Assembly (NCBI GenBank): GCA_013141115.1
Contig: JABFRP010000002.1
Span: 2,530,647 to 2,594,646, forward strand
Reading direction: 5' to 3'
DNA: 64,000 nucleotides
Source: Ferruginibacter sp.
GTDB taxonomy: Bacteria > Bacteroidota > Bacteroidia > Chitinophagales > Chitinophagaceae
Positions 33,908-43,171 of the stretch are shown piece after piece (within the stretch, counting starts at the first letter, position 1; each line of letters begins with the position of its first letter). Both the position numbers and the translations under genes were made by a program. The notes under the pieces were generated by a model, which was given only the letters and a program-made list of their open reading frames with translations, was not told where the DNA came from and did no database searches.

Positions 33908-34367
33908 ATTTTTATTGCCTGTTATGCTTCTTGTATTTGTTGCCTGTAATACTCAGGAAAGTAACAAAGAAGAAAATCATGATAGCCATCAACAGTCAGA
34001 AATGAAGCATGAGCAAAAGAACAACAAAGAGAGCCATGAAGAAACTGCCGGCAAAGTGCAGTTAGATAATGGAAAAAAATGGAAGGCTAATGCCGAAACC
34101 ATTACCGGTATCAGCAATATGGCATCCCTTGTTCAAAACGGTATTGCCGGTAAAATGGAAGCTGTAAAACTTAATGATTCGTTACAGATAGAATTTAAAA
34201 CAATTTTTGACAAGTGTACCATGAAAGGTGAATCTCATAATCAGTTGCATAATTTTTTGATTCCGATAAAAGGCCAACTGGAGAAATTAAAAGCTGGTAA
34301 CACTGAAGCGGAAATCCTGAAAGAAATGCAGGAATATCTCTTAACCTTTAAAAACTATTTTGAATGA
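33894..34367 (+). CDS. His-rich lipoprotein of unknown function
   Basis: A 157-residue lipoprotein with the lipobox LVFVACN. The mature N-terminus is rich in His, Glu and Lys (NHDSHQQSEMKHEQK) and may bind metal. The rest forms predicted helices and contains one cysteine (FDKCTMKGESHNQLH). Similar proteins are seen near metal-efflux operons in this phylum. The function is unknown. It overlaps the genes on both sides. Confidence 0.74.
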   Translation: MKKFKFLLPVMLLVFVACNTQESNKEENHDSHQQSEMKHEQKNNKESHEETAGKVQLDNGKKWKANAETITGISNMASLVQNGIAGKMEAVKLNDSLQIEFKTIFDKCTMKGESHNQLHNFLIPIKGQLEKLKAGNTEAEILKEMQEYLLTFKNYFE

Positions 34368-34651
34368 ACATAAAAGATTTGCATACAAAACTAAAACCCG
34401 TTTCTGCTATCCCTCATTTTAAGGCAGCGGAAGGAAATGTAACGGCTATTCAAATTTTGAATAACCAATTATTAAAAGAACATACAACAAAAATACCTGC
34501 CCTTTTAGTTTGTGTAACAGGAGAAGTAGTTTTTGAAAATGAAAAAGGAATAAAAGAAATTTTATTACCCGGCGACTATGTAAATATTGAACCGATGATA
34601 AAACATTCAGTAAAAGGAATAGCTGATAGCCAGCTATTGCTCATCAAATAA
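34364..34651 (+). CDS. Small cupin protein
   Basis: A 95-residue single cupin fold (VCVTGEVVFENEKGIKEILL then PGDYVNIEPMIKHSVKG). Only one histidine of the usual metal set is visible, so it may lack metal. It overlaps the preceding gene by four bases. The function is unknown. Confidence 0.75.
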   Translation: MNIKDLHTKLKPVSAIPHFKAAEGNVTAIQILNNQLLKEHTTKIPALLVCVTGEVVFENEKGIKEILLPGDYVNIEPMIKHSVKGIADSQLLLIK

Positions 34652-34663
34652 AAAACATCACCA

Positions 34664-35989
34664 ATGAACTTAGTGAACATTCGTAAACAATTGTTAGTTC
34701 TTCTGCTTACTGTAACAGGATTTAGCGCTGTGCAGGCGCAAGTATGGACACTGCAACAGTGCATTGATACAGCACAGGTTTACAACAAGGCTTTGCAAAT
34801 GAGCAGAAACAATACTTCGATAAGCCAACAAAAAAGAAAGGAAGCCATCGCAAACCTGATCCCTAAAATAACAGCTAATGCAGATTATAAATACTTTACC
34901 GATCTGCCAACGCAGCTAATGCCTGCTGCTATTTTTGGCGGACCGGCAGGAACTTTTAAGGAGACTCAGTTTGGCGTGCCGCACAATATCAATGCTAATT
35001 TGCAGCTAACAATGCCCCTGTATAATCCACAGGTGTTTGGCGCTATACAAACTACTAAAATAGCAACAGAGCTAAGCGACTTACAATTGCAAAAAACAGA
35101 AGAGCAAATTTATTTTGATATTTCTAATCTCTATTACAACGGGCAACTTTTACTGAGGCAATTATCCTTTATTGACAGCAACATCGTAAATACATCAAGG
35201 CTTTTAAAAAATATGCAGTTGCTTAAAGAGCAACTTATGGCAAAGGGAACGGATGTTGGCAAAGTGCAATTACAAAAAGAACAATTAGAGACTCAAAGAG
35301 AATTAGTGAACAGCAGGTATGAGCAGGTTATGAATGCCTTGAAATTTGCAATGGGCATCTCATTGGAACAAAATATAAATATCGTAAAGGATATTCAATA
35401 TAAACTAAGTGGTGAATATACGAGTACTACAGCAATTGATATTCGATTAGCAAATATGCAATCTAAATTTTTACAGAGTGAGTTAAGCACATTGAAAAGG
35501 TCTAAGCTTCCTTCTCTTTCTCTTTTTGGCTCTTATGGCAAAACAGGATTTGGCTATGATAAACAGCCCAATGATTTTTTAAAATTTTATCCAATCGGTT
35601 TTGCGGGCATCCAGATTTCTTATCCATTGTTTAACGGAACTGTTACACAAAGAAAGCTTAATCAAAAAAGGTTGGAGATAAAAAATAGTGAATTACAGGT
35701 GCAGTTAGTTACCGAACAAAATACGATGCAAATAGAAAATGTAAAAAGACAACTGTCAGTTGCCCAAAAATCTATTACTACATCCATATCCCAAATTGAA
35801 CTTGCTAAAACATTGTATGTGCAAATCTTTCTGCAGCAGAAGCAAGGCTTAGCTTCTTTAACAGATGTTTTACTGGCAGATAGTGCTTTGCGGGAAGCCC
35901 AGCAAAATTACCTGTCCGCAGTGGTAGATTATTTAAAAGCTGATTTGGAATTGAAAAGACTAACTAATCAAATAAAAAACGGGAATTAA
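34664..35989 (+). CDS. TolC-family outer membrane efflux protein
   Basis: A 441-residue exported protein with signal peptide ending VQAQ. The two repeated TolC alpha-helical hairpins are visible as long Gln/Leu/Lys-rich helices, and the opening WTLQQCIDTAQVYN is typical. It forms the outer membrane channel for the adjacent MFP and RND genes. Confidence 0.92.
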   Translation: MNLVNIRKQLLVLLLTVTGFSAVQAQVWTLQQCIDTAQVYNKALQMSRNNTSISQQKRKEAIANLIPKITANADYKYFTDLPTQLMPAAIFGGPAGTFKETQFGVPHNINANLQLTMPLYNPQVFGAIQTTKIATELSDLQLQKTEEQIYFDISNLYYNGQLLLRQLSFIDSNIVNTSRLLKNMQLLKEQLMAKGTDVGKVQLQKEQLETQRELVNSRYEQVMNALKFAMGISLEQNINIVKDIQYKLSGEYTSTTAIDIRLANMQSKFLQSELSTLKRSKLPSLSLFGSYGKTGFGYDKQPNDFLKFYPIGFAGIQISYPLFNGTVTQRKLNQKRLEIKNSELQVQLVTEQNTMQIENVKRQLSVAQKSITTSISQIELAKTLYVQIFLQQKQGLASLTDVLLADSALREAQQNYLSAVVDYLKADLELKRLTNQIKNGN

Positions 35990-36014
35990 AAATTACAAAC
36001 TAATTATCACCGAC

Positions 36015-37187
36015 ATGAAAAAAAAGTCAATCAATTGGAGAAAGGTTTTATACATTTTAATCCCTCTGTTGCTGGTAGCAATTGTTGCTATTCGTCTTAA
36101 AACAAATAAGGCTACAACTCAACAAAAAGTTTATCAATATAATAAAGAGCAGGCAATTAATGTGCAATCCCAAATAATCAAATTAGAAAACATTGATGCC
36201 CCATATTTTTATACAGGCACATTTGAACCAAATAAAGAAACAAAACTGAGCGCCGAAGTACAGGGTAAAATAAATGCGATGTATGCAGATGCCGGTAGCA
36301 TGGTGAGCAAAGGACAGACGCTCATTAAATTGGATGATGCCCTGCTGAACCAGCAATTAAACACGGTAAACGTACAGATACAAAATATCACCACAGAAGT
36401 TGACATACAATTACAGGCAAACCAAATACAAATAAATGGCTTGGAGGACGATGTAAGGCGATATAAAATTCTTGTTGCGGCAGATGCAATACAGGGCATT
36501 CAATTAGAAAAAGCCGAACTGCAATTACAAACTGCAAAAACTCAACGCAGCACTATTATGCAGCAATCATCGCTGAAAAATGCACAAGCTTTACGGGCAA
36601 GTATTATAGCACAATTAAATAAAACCACTGTTTATGCACCTTTCAATGGTGTGGTAACTGCCAAGCTAAGTGAGGTTGGCGCTTTTGCATCGCCGGGTAT
36701 TCCTTTGCTGCAGGTTACAGATATAAGACAATTAAAATTTACAATAAATGTTCCTGAAAGTGATTTAAGCCTGTTTAATTATAAGAATTCTTATGAAATC
36801 ATAGCCGATGCAGTCCCTGAAATTAAGCTTCTGGGAAAAACATCTTTAATAGGAAGCAAAGCCAACACAGGCAATTCATTTCCTGTTCAGTTTACCGTGA
36901 GCAATGTTTCAAACCTGGCCATTAAATCGGGCATGTTTGGCAAATTGAATTTAAGAAATGATACACCTGAACAAGGCATCGTAATTCCTGCCGCTGTTAT
37001 TGTGGGCTCAGAAAATCAACCCAAGGTTTATTTGGTAAATAAAGGCAAGGCTGTTTTGCAGAATATCACTATATCTAAAAAGTTTGCAAACAAAGTGGTT
37101 GTTGCAAGTGGATTAAAGCCGGGGGATGTAATAATAACAAATGGTTTTATAAATCTTTTTATTGGAGCCAATGTTACCAATAAATAA
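36015..37187 (+). CDS. RND efflux membrane fusion protein
   Basis: A 390-residue HlyD/AcrA-type adaptor with an N-terminal membrane anchor (VLYILIPLLLVAIVAI). The lipoyl-like domain halves are EVQGKINAMYADAGSMVSKG and VYAPFNGVVTAKLSEVG, with a coiled coil between. It links the TolC and RND components encoded on each side. Confidence 0.92.
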   Translation: MKKKSINWRKVLYILIPLLLVAIVAIRLKTNKATTQQKVYQYNKEQAINVQSQIIKLENIDAPYFYTGTFEPNKETKLSAEVQGKINAMYADAGSMVSKGQTLIKLDDALLNQQLNTVNVQIQNITTEVDIQLQANQIQINGLEDDVRRYKILVAADAIQGIQLEKAELQLQTAKTQRSTIMQQSSLKNAQALRASIIAQLNKTTVYAPFNGVVTAKLSEVGAFASPGIPLLQVTDIRQLKFTINVPESDLSLFNYKNSYEIIADAVPEIKLLGKTSLIGSKANTGNSFPVQFTVSNVSNLAIKSGMFGKLNLRNDTPEQGIVIPAAVIVGSENQPKVYLVNKGKAVLQNITISKKFANKVVVASGLKPGDVIITNGFINLFIGANVTNK

Positions 37188-37199
37188 AATCCGTGCATT

Positions 37200-40100
37200 A
37201 TGAATCTTACAGAAATATCAATCAAACGTCCATCGCTGATAATCGTACTTTTTAGTGTGCTTACTTTATTAGGTGTTATTGGATATAAAAATCTTAGTTA
37301 CGAACTGATGCCCGATTTTAATCAGCCGGTCGTAGTTATTAAAACAGCCTACCCCGGAGCCGAACCCGGTGAAGTGGAAACATCTGTTTCAAGAAAAATT
37401 GAAGACGCTTTATCTAATATGGAAGGCGTAGATTATCTGGTTACAAAATCTTTACCCAATGCCTCTATTATTATTGCCAACTTAAAATACGGTACCAACC
37501 TGGATAAAGCAATGCAGGATGCCCAACGCTACATTGATAATATCCGCAAAGATTTACCGGTAGATATTTTAAGCCCGGTAATGAGTAAGGTGTCGCCGAA
37601 TGATTTGCCGATAATGTCTGTCAGTGCCACAAGTAATTTGCCTGCCACTGCATTTTATCAAAAAATGAAAGATGAATACTTGCCGCAAATACAACAGTTG
37701 AAAGGAGTGGCGGAGATTACTATTTTAGGTGGCGAAGAAAGAGAAGTACAGGTAAAAGTGAACCAGGATAAATTGAAACTGTTTAAACTATCGCTTTCGC
37801 AGGTGGTAGATGCGGTTAACCGCTCAGGGCTTGATTTACCAGCAGGTAAAATACAAACAGACAAAGAAAATAGTTCGGTGAGGCTTAGCGGAAAATTTAT
37901 AACAATACAAGATATAAAAAATGTGCAGGTAGCGATGCCTGTTGCCGGCAGCCCGGTGTATTTAAAAGATGTGGCAATTGTAAGCGATGGAGTTAAAGAA
38001 ACAACTTCCATCAGCCGTTACAATGGCAAAAACGGTATTGGACTAATGTTGAAAAAGCAGGGCGATGCCAACGCTGTTGATGTTTCAAAATTGGTTCGCA
38101 ATAAATTCAAAACTATTGAAGCACAAAATGCAGTTGCAGGAGTTAAGTTTATTATTGCAGATGATAGCACTGATAATACTATTGCCGCAGTTAATTCAGT
38201 AGTGTTCGATCTGATTTTGGCAGTGCTACTGGTTTCGCTGGTAATGCTTTTATTTCTGCGGAGTTTTAGAAACTCATTAATTGTAATTGTTGCCATTCCA
38301 ACATCTTTGGTTACCGCTTTTGCGGTGATGTGGTTGTTGGGTTATACACTTAATTTAATGACCTTGCTTGCCATGTCATTAATCATCGGTATCCTGGTAG
38401 ATGATGCCGTGGTGGTATTAGAAAATATTCAGAAGCATTTAGACAAAGGAAAAGAGAAAAGGGTTGCTGCAATGGATGGCCGTATGGAAATTGGTTTTGC
38501 AGCATTGTCTATCACCTTAGTGGATGTTGTAGTGTTTTTACCAATCCTTTTTTTACAGGTTTTTGTGGCTGATATGCTTAAACAATTTTCGGTGGTGGTG
38601 GTTACTTCTACGCTCACCAGTTTACTGGTAGGCTTTACATTGACACCCTGGTTAGCTTCACGAATTGGCAAGAAAGAAGATTTACAACCCACTAACTTTT
38701 TCAATCGCTTCCTGCTTTGGTTCGAACTTCAGTTGGATCAATTCATCAACTGGTATGGCAAACAACTGGAATGGGTTTTAAGCCATAAACTAATTTTTAC
38801 AGGAATCGTATTGCTGCTTTTTGCAATTACTTTAGGGATAATGAAGCAAGGGATCATTGGCAAAGAATTAATTTCTACCGGTGATCAGGGTAAGTTTCGT
38901 ATGGCTTTAGAATTTGATAAAACTACATCTATCCAACAAAATAATTTAATAGCGCAACAGGTAGAAACTTATATTCTGCAACAAAAAGAAGTGGCAACTG
39001 TATTTAGCAATGTTGGAGGACCGAGCACAGGTATTGGAAGTTTAGGTGTAGGCTCTGCAAATAAAACTGAATTTACCATCCAGCTAAAATCTAAAAAAGA
39101 ACTCAATAATTTGCCTACAGAGTCCTTTATGAAAACATTACGGGAAGATTTAAAATTAAGATATCCTTCAATAAATTATTCCATGGCAGCACTGGGATTA
39201 ATTCCACGTTCAGCTCCCATTGAAATTACTTTAAGTAGCAACAATCTGGATTTGGTAATGGCATCGGGTAATGAATTAAAATCAATTGTAGAAAAGATCC
39301 CCGGTGCCGACAATGTTCGTTTATCAGTAGAAGCAGGAAGCCCTGAATACAAGATAATTCCCGACAAAGATAAGATGCAGCGTTTAGGATTAACAACTGC
39401 TTATGTAGGTTTAAATTTAAGAACAGCCTTTACAGGAAATGATGATGCAACACTTACAGAAAACGGAACAGAGTATCCTGTAAGAATTTGGCTGGATGAA
39501 TTTGAACGAAAAAATTATGATGATGTAAAACGATTATCTATTGTAAATCCGATGGGTTTGCCAATAGAAGTTTCGCAGTTTGCAAATGTAGAGAGAGATA
39601 ATTCGCCTTCGCTGTTAGAAAGAAAAGACCGCCAGCCTGCTATAACACTTACTGCCGATGCTTTGGGCCGTCCATCCGGAACGGTTGCAGATGAAGTAGT
39701 AGCGTATCTCAAAAAAAATCCTTTGGCAGAAGGAATAGACATGACATGGGGAAGCGATATAAAAAGGCAGAACGATAGTTTTGGTGCATTGGGTTCTGTT
39801 TTAATGATTTCATTTTTGCTGATTTATTTAATTATGGTGGCATTGTACGACAATTTTGTGTATCCCTTTGTTGCTTTGTTTTCCATTTTGGTGGCAACCA
39901 TTGGTGCTTTTCTTGCATTGAATTTGGCGTTAAGTAATTTAAGTTTATTTGCCCTGCTTGGTTTAATAATGCTGATGGGCTTAGTAGTTAAGAATGCCAT
40001 TTTAATTGTTGATTTTACCAATCAGTTAAAAGCACAGGGCATGTATTATAAAGAGGCTTTAATAAAAGCAGGCAAAGAACGTATGCGTCCGATATTAATG

Positions 40101-40343
40101 ACCACATTGGCAATGGTGTTCGGTATGCTACCTATTGCATTGGCAAAAGGAACTGCCAGCGAATGGAAAAATGGATTGGCCTGGGTAATTATTGGTGGGC
40201 TTCTGTCATCATTGATATTGACAGTTTATTTAGTACCGATGGTTTATTATGTGGTGGATAGATTGAAAGAGAAATTTGGGAAAAACAAAACTGTGCCATT
40301 ACCGCAAACCAATTTGCAGGAGCCGGTAGCAGTAAGAGGATAA
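37200..40343 (+). CDS. RND efflux transporter permease
   Basis: A full-length inner membrane pump of 1047 residues with twelve expected helices and two large periplasmic loops. The N-terminus reads IKRPSLIIVLFSVLTLLGV, and the proton-relay helix contains GILVDDAVVVLENIQ. The second half includes LMGLVVKNAILIVDF. The family (HAE1-like) exports lipophilic compounds. The substrate is unknown. It ends the operon begun at 32504. Confidence 0.94.
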   Translation: MNLTEISIKRPSLIIVLFSVLTLLGVIGYKNLSYELMPDFNQPVVVIKTAYPGAEPGEVETSVSRKIEDALSNMEGVDYLVTKSLPNASIIIANLKYGTNLDKAMQDAQRYIDNIRKDLPVDILSPVMSKVSPNDLPIMSVSATSNLPATAFYQKMKDEYLPQIQQLKGVAEITILGGEEREVQVKVNQDKLKLFKLSLSQVVDAVNRSGLDLPAGKIQTDKENSSVRLSGKFITIQDIKNVQVAMPVAGSPVYLKDVAIVSDGVKETTSISRYNGKNGIGLMLKKQGDANAVDVSKLVRNKFKTIEAQNAVAGVKFIIADDSTDNTIAAVNSVVFDLILAVLLVSLVMLLFLRSFRNSLIVIVAIPTSLVTAFAVMWLLGYTLNLMTLLAMSLIIGILVDDAVVVLENIQKHLDKGKEKRVAAMDGRMEIGFAALSITLVDVVVFLPILFLQVFVADMLKQFSVVVVTSTLTSLLVGFTLTPWLASRIGKKEDLQPTNFFNRFLLWFELQLDQFINWYGKQLEWVLSHKLIFTGIVLLLFAITLGIMKQGIIGKELISTGDQGKFRMALEFDKTTSIQQNNLIAQQVETYILQQKEVATVFSNVGGPSTGIGSLGVGSANKTEFTIQLKSKKELNNLPTESFMKTLREDLKLRYPSINYSMAALGLIPRSAPIEITLSSNNLDLVMASGNELKSIVEKIPGADNVRLSVEAGSPEYKIIPDKDKMQRLGLTTAYVGLNLRTAFTGNDDATLTENGTEYPVRIWLDEFERKNYDDVKRLSIVNPMGLPIEVSQFANVERDNSPSLLERKDRQPAITLTADALGRPSGTVADEVVAYLKKNPLAEGIDMTWGSDIKRQNDSFGALGSVLMISFLLIYLIMVALYDNFVYPFVALFSILVATIGAFLALNLALSNLSLFALLGLIMLMGLVVKNAILIVDFTNQLKAQGMYYKEALIKAGKERMRPILMTTLAMVFGMLPIALAKGTASEWKNGLAWVIIGGLLSSLILTVYLVPMVYYVVDRLKEKFGKNKTVPLPQTNLQEPVAVRG

Positions 40344-40357
40344 TTTTATTTAGCTGC

Positions 40358-40387
40358 CATAGGATTGCCAAACAATCTGCTGTCTAA
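40358..40387 (+). promoter_or_regulatory. ECF sigma promoter, copy 1 (sigma gene)
   Basis: CATAGGATT, 15 bases, then GTCTAA, about 22 bases before the sigma start codon. The same two hexamer-like elements with the same spacing occur at 40953 and 49641. This indicates autoregulation. Confidence 0.72.
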
Positions 40388-40408
40388 ACATATACAACCG
40401 CAAGGCGC

Positions 40409-40957
40409 ATGGATGAAGTTGAATTAATACATAGCATTCTGGAGGGTGACCAGCAGAATTATACGATATTGATAAAACAATACCAGTCTAGTGTATTTCG
40501 TACAGCTATGGGACTGCTGCATAATAAGGAAGATGCAGAAGAAATTGCGCAGGATGTTTTTGTAAAAGTTTATCAGTCACTCTCTTCCTATAATGGTAAG
40601 GCGGCCTTTTCTACATGGCTTTACCGCATTACCGTAAATACCAGTTTAAATTTTCTAAGAAAGAAAAAACGCAAAACTTTCTGGGCCGGATTGGCAGATA
40701 TGTTGCAGGTTGCGTCAAAAGACAAATCTGCGGAAGCCTTATTAACAGAGCGTTCAGACCATGCTGTTATTCAGCAAGCTCTGGATGCATTGCCCGAAAA
40801 ACAGCGGCTGGCATTTGTATTTACCAAATATGAAGAACTTCCCCAAAGGCAAGCAGCCGAAATTATGAACATCAGCGAAGGTGCTGTTGAACAACTGGTC
40901 ATCCGTGCAAAAAACAATCTGAAAAAAATATTAGAAAAAGAAGGGTATGGGGCATAG
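40409..40957 (+). CDS. ECF-type RNA polymerase sigma factor
   Basis: A 182-residue sigma-70 family protein. Region 2 is YQSSVFRTAMGLLHNKEDAE followed by EIAQDVFVKVY, and region 4 is ALDALPEKQRLAFVFTKYEE followed by EISEGAVEQLVIRAK-like sequence (NISEGAVEQLVIRAK). The gene is followed by an anti-sigma-like membrane protein and a periplasmic CpxP/CnrX-like protein. A conserved promoter motif precedes this gene, the anti-sigma gene and the DUF2202 pair. Confidence 0.93.
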   Translation: MDEVELIHSILEGDQQNYTILIKQYQSSVFRTAMGLLHNKEDAEEIAQDVFVKVYQSLSSYNGKAAFSTWLYRITVNTSLNFLRKKKRKTFWAGLADMLQVASKDKSAEALLTERSDHAVIQQALDALPEKQRLAFVFTKYEELPQRQAAEIMNISEGAVEQLVIRAKNNLKKILEKEGYGA

Positions 40958-40982
40958 GATTTTTTAAACATTAATTGTCTAA
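40953..40982 (+). promoter_or_regulatory. ECF sigma promoter, copy 2 (anti-sigma operon)
   Basis: CATAGGATT, 15 bases, GTCTAA. It begins within the last codons of the sigma gene, so the downstream operon has its own promoter about 18 bases from the start codon. Confidence 0.72.
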
Positions 40983-41000
40983 CTATTAAACAGCGATACA

Positions 41001-41309
41001 ATGAGCAGTAAAAAAGATATTGATCAACTGATTAACAACTTTGTTGCAGCGGAAAAAGATACAGCATTCAATCCGTTTTTATCTACCCGTGTAATGGCGG
41101 CAATAGATAAACAACGGACTGAAAAATTGTTTGTTTTTTCACCCGTATGGAGAACAGCAGTGATGGCAGTAAGTCTTTTTATTGCAGTGTTTGCGGGTAT
41201 TGCAGCAGGCAGCCTTTATCAATCAAAAAATGATGTTGCTGATATGGTGCTGATGAATGATGCCAGCATGGAAAATTTTGCCTTGTACAATCAAATGAGT
41301 AATGAGTAA
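41001..41309 (+). CDS. Anti-sigma-factor-like membrane protein
   Basis: A 102-residue protein with a cytoplasmic N-terminus of about 48 residues (DIDQLINNFVAAEKD), one membrane helix (VMAVSLFIAVFAGIAAGSLY) and a short outer tail with several methionines and asparagines. Position after the ECF sigma and topology suggest the anti-sigma factor, though no zinc-binding ASD motif is seen. It could be a CnrY-like short anti-sigma. Confidence 0.75.
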   Translation: MSSKKDIDQLINNFVAAEKDTAFNPFLSTRVMAAIDKQRTEKLFVFSPVWRTAVMAVSLFIAVFAGIAAGSLYQSKNDVADMVLMNDASMENFALYNQMSNE

Positions 41310-41317
41310 ATGCAGTG

Positions 41318-41839
41318 ATGATGAAAAGGAATCAATTATTAAAATGGGCGGTGGTTTTGCTGGTAATAACCAATGTGGTTACAATAGCAACTATTCTTTA
41401 TCATAACTACAAAGAAAGTGTCGTGGCGGATAGTGTTGCCATCAATACCGGGGCTGGTGTAAACATGCTCAACGGCAGATTTTTCCGGCAAACACTTGGT
41501 TTTAGTGAGGTGCAGATGGATTCGTTTCGGGATATAAACCAGGATTTTCGTCCTTATGCAATGGATTTAACTTTTGGAATAGATTCTTTAAAAACAGCCA
41601 TGTTTACTGAATTACAAAAAGCTGCACCGGATACCGTAGTACTAAGCAACCTGTCTGAGCAGATTGGCCAGATGCATGGTAAATTGAAATACGGAACCTT
41701 TCATTTTTATTTAAACGTAAAAAAAATATGTTCACCTGCACAGAGCGTTGAGTTGGAAAAAGCCTTTCTGCCATTGTTTAAAACCGAAAACATAACTACA
41801 CCTAATCAGCACCGGCGAAGAGGCCGGGACAACAACTAA
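41318..41839 (+). CDS. CpxP/CnrX-like periplasmic sensor
   Basis: A 173-residue protein with one N-terminal membrane anchor (WAVVLLVITNVVTIATIL) and a helical periplasmic part. The segment RFFRQTLGFSEVQMDSF and the later PDTVVLSNLSEQIGQMHGKL match the helical hairpin of the heavy-metal-resistance / LTXXQ-like family. In CnrYXH-type systems such a protein reports metals to the anti-sigma factor. It follows the anti-sigma gene closely. The ORF-track start is one codon upstream. Confidence 0.75.
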   Translation: MMKRNQLLKWAVVLLVITNVVTIATILYHNYKESVVADSVAINTGAGVNMLNGRFFRQTLGFSEVQMDSFRDINQDFRPYAMDLTFGIDSLKTAMFTELQKAAPDTVVLSNLSEQIGQMHGKLKYGTFHFYLNVKKICSPAQSVELEKAFLPLFKTENITTPNQHRRRGRDNN

Positions 41840-41867
41840 TAATTTTATAACAACTAAATATTAAAAC

Positions 41868-42161
41868 ATGAAAAAGTTTATGATTGCAGCAATCTTAATG
41901 ATTGCTACCAGCGGAGTATTGTCTGCCCAAAATACAAGACCAGGCAACGGTAAACCCGGAACAAATAAAGACATGCCCACTTTTGTTGATGCAAATAAAA
42001 ACGGTGTTTGTGATACCTATGAGAGCGGCAACCGGCTGGCAGTAAAAGGAGCGGGCCAGGGACAGCGACTGAACAGGGGACAGGGAGCAGGTAATGGTAA
42101 AGGTAATGGCAGGTGTGGTGCAGGCAGGGGAAACTGTAATGGCAGAAGAAGAGCAATTTAA
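41868..42161 (+). CDS. Small secreted protein with EF-hand-like loop and Gly/Arg-rich tail
   Basis: A 97-residue protein with a signal peptide ending GVLSAQ. A single DANKNGVCDTYE segment resembles an EF-hand or dockerin-type calcium loop. The tail (residues 60-97) is a low-complexity Gly/Asn/Arg/Gln sequence with two cysteines. It is probably part of the sigma-controlled operon. The function is unknown; metal binding or a structural surface role are possible. Confidence 0.7.
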   Translation: MKKFMIAAILMIATSGVLSAQNTRPGNGKPGTNKDMPTFVDANKNGVCDTYESGNRLAVKGAGQGQRLNRGQGAGNGKGNGRCGAGRGNCNGRRRAI

Positions 42162-42310
42162 AATGGCAGGTTTCATTCAACCCCCGGCGGCGGCTTCGGC
42201 CCCTGTCGGTAGGGTAACTGCACAGAACATAATTAACCGCCCTGGGGCTATGAACCACCGCAGCAGCAAAAGCTCCAATACAAAAAACGCAATAGCTTAA
42301 TATTTTTCAA
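42162..42310. other. GC-rich non-coding segment
   Basis: This 149-base gap includes CCCCCGGCGGCGGCTTCGG and CCCTGTCGGTAGGG, much richer in GC than the neighbours. The 68-residue ORF of the track (42094-42300) overlaps the preceding gene out of frame and ends in low complexity, so it is not accepted as a gene. The segment may be a degraded palindromic repeat or an RNA hairpin. Confidence 0.35.
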
Positions 42311-42814
42311 ATGCTAATAGCTATAAGAAACTGGAAATACGAGGATTTAAACTCACTGGTATTGCATGCAAACAATATTAAAATTTGGAATAATCTCCGC
42401 AATTATTTTCCCCATCCATATACAGAAGAAGATGGCAAAGCGTGGCTGAAAAAAGTAGTGGATGCGTTGCCTGCAGTAAACATGGCGATTGATGTAAATG
42501 GACAGGCCGTGGGAGGAATAGGTTTGATATTGAATGGAGATGTGTACATCAAATCTGCAGAGATTGGTTATTGGCTAGGGGAGGAATATTGGGGGCAGGG
42601 TATTACTACCGAGGCAGTAAGGTTAATGACCGAATATGCGTTTTACTATTTTGACCTGTTGCGTTTGTATGCAGAAGTGTTTGAAAATAATAAAGCATCC
42701 ATGCGTGTGCTGGAAAAAAATGGTTACTACCTGGAAGGTGTGCGTCGCAAAGCAGTTTTTAAAAATGAAATTTTAATGGATGATTATATCTGGGTAAAAC
42801 TGAGGGCATGGTAG
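42311..42814 (+). CDS. GNAT-family acetyltransferase (RimJ/RimL-like)
   Basis: A 167-residue acetyltransferase. The acetyl-CoA loop reads GEEYWGQGITTEAVRLM, followed by FENNKASMRVLEKNGYYLEG, the C-terminal RimJ/RimL signature. It acts on an amino group, of a protein or small molecule; the substrate is unknown. It has the same direction as the PqqD cluster downstream, with a 93-base gap, and may not be part of it. Confidence 0.88.
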   Translation: MLIAIRNWKYEDLNSLVLHANNIKIWNNLRNYFPHPYTEEDGKAWLKKVVDALPAVNMAIDVNGQAVGGIGLILNGDVYIKSAEIGYWLGEEYWGQGITTEAVRLMTEYAFYYFDLLRLYAEVFENNKASMRVLEKNGYYLEGVRRKAVFKNEILMDDYIWVKLRAW

Positions 42815-42907
42815 CCATTGTATCAAATAAATTTATCTGGGATTTTAAAAATATATGCAGGCAACATTCAATCGTTGCCGGCTTTTACCTTCTTTAAAAT
42901 AAAGTAT

Positions 42908-43150
42908 ATGTACCTCAAAAAAAATATTGCAACCAGCGAGTCTGGTTTCATCTTCAATCCCTCCTCCGGCGACTCTTATAATGTAAATCCTGTTGCGGCA
43001 GAAATATTACAACAGTTAAAACAGGGAACAGCCCTTGCTGCAATAAAAGAAAACATCCTGAAGGATTACGAAGTAGAACCAATGCGGCTTGAACAGGACC
43101 TGGAAGATTTTATGAATCAATTGAAAGAAGCCAATCTCCTGGAGAATTAA
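42908..43150 (+). CDS. PqqD-like protein (possible RiPP recognition element)
   Basis: An 80-residue protein starting MYLKKNIATSESG; the longer ORF start adds an unlikely extension. The sequence FIFNPSSGDSYNVNPVAAEI followed by LQQLKQGT and the C-terminal helices match the PqqD fold, a winged-helix domain that binds leader peptides of ribosomally made, modified peptides. It lies 21 bases before the ATP-grasp gene. The binding partner may be the leader-like N-terminus of the decarboxylase at 44265, or an unseen precursor. Confidence 0.8.
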   Translation: MYLKKNIATSESGFIFNPSSGDSYNVNPVAAEILQQLKQGTALAAIKENILKDYEVEPMRLEQDLEDFMNQLKEANLLEN

Positions 43151-43171
43151 AAAAAATAATAAAAATGCTTT

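Noticed and set aside
42094-42300. 68-residue ORF on the plus strand after the sigma operon
   Set aside because: It overlaps the 97-residue gene out of frame, has a low-complexity end and covers GC-rich repeat-like DNA; no family or promoter supports it.
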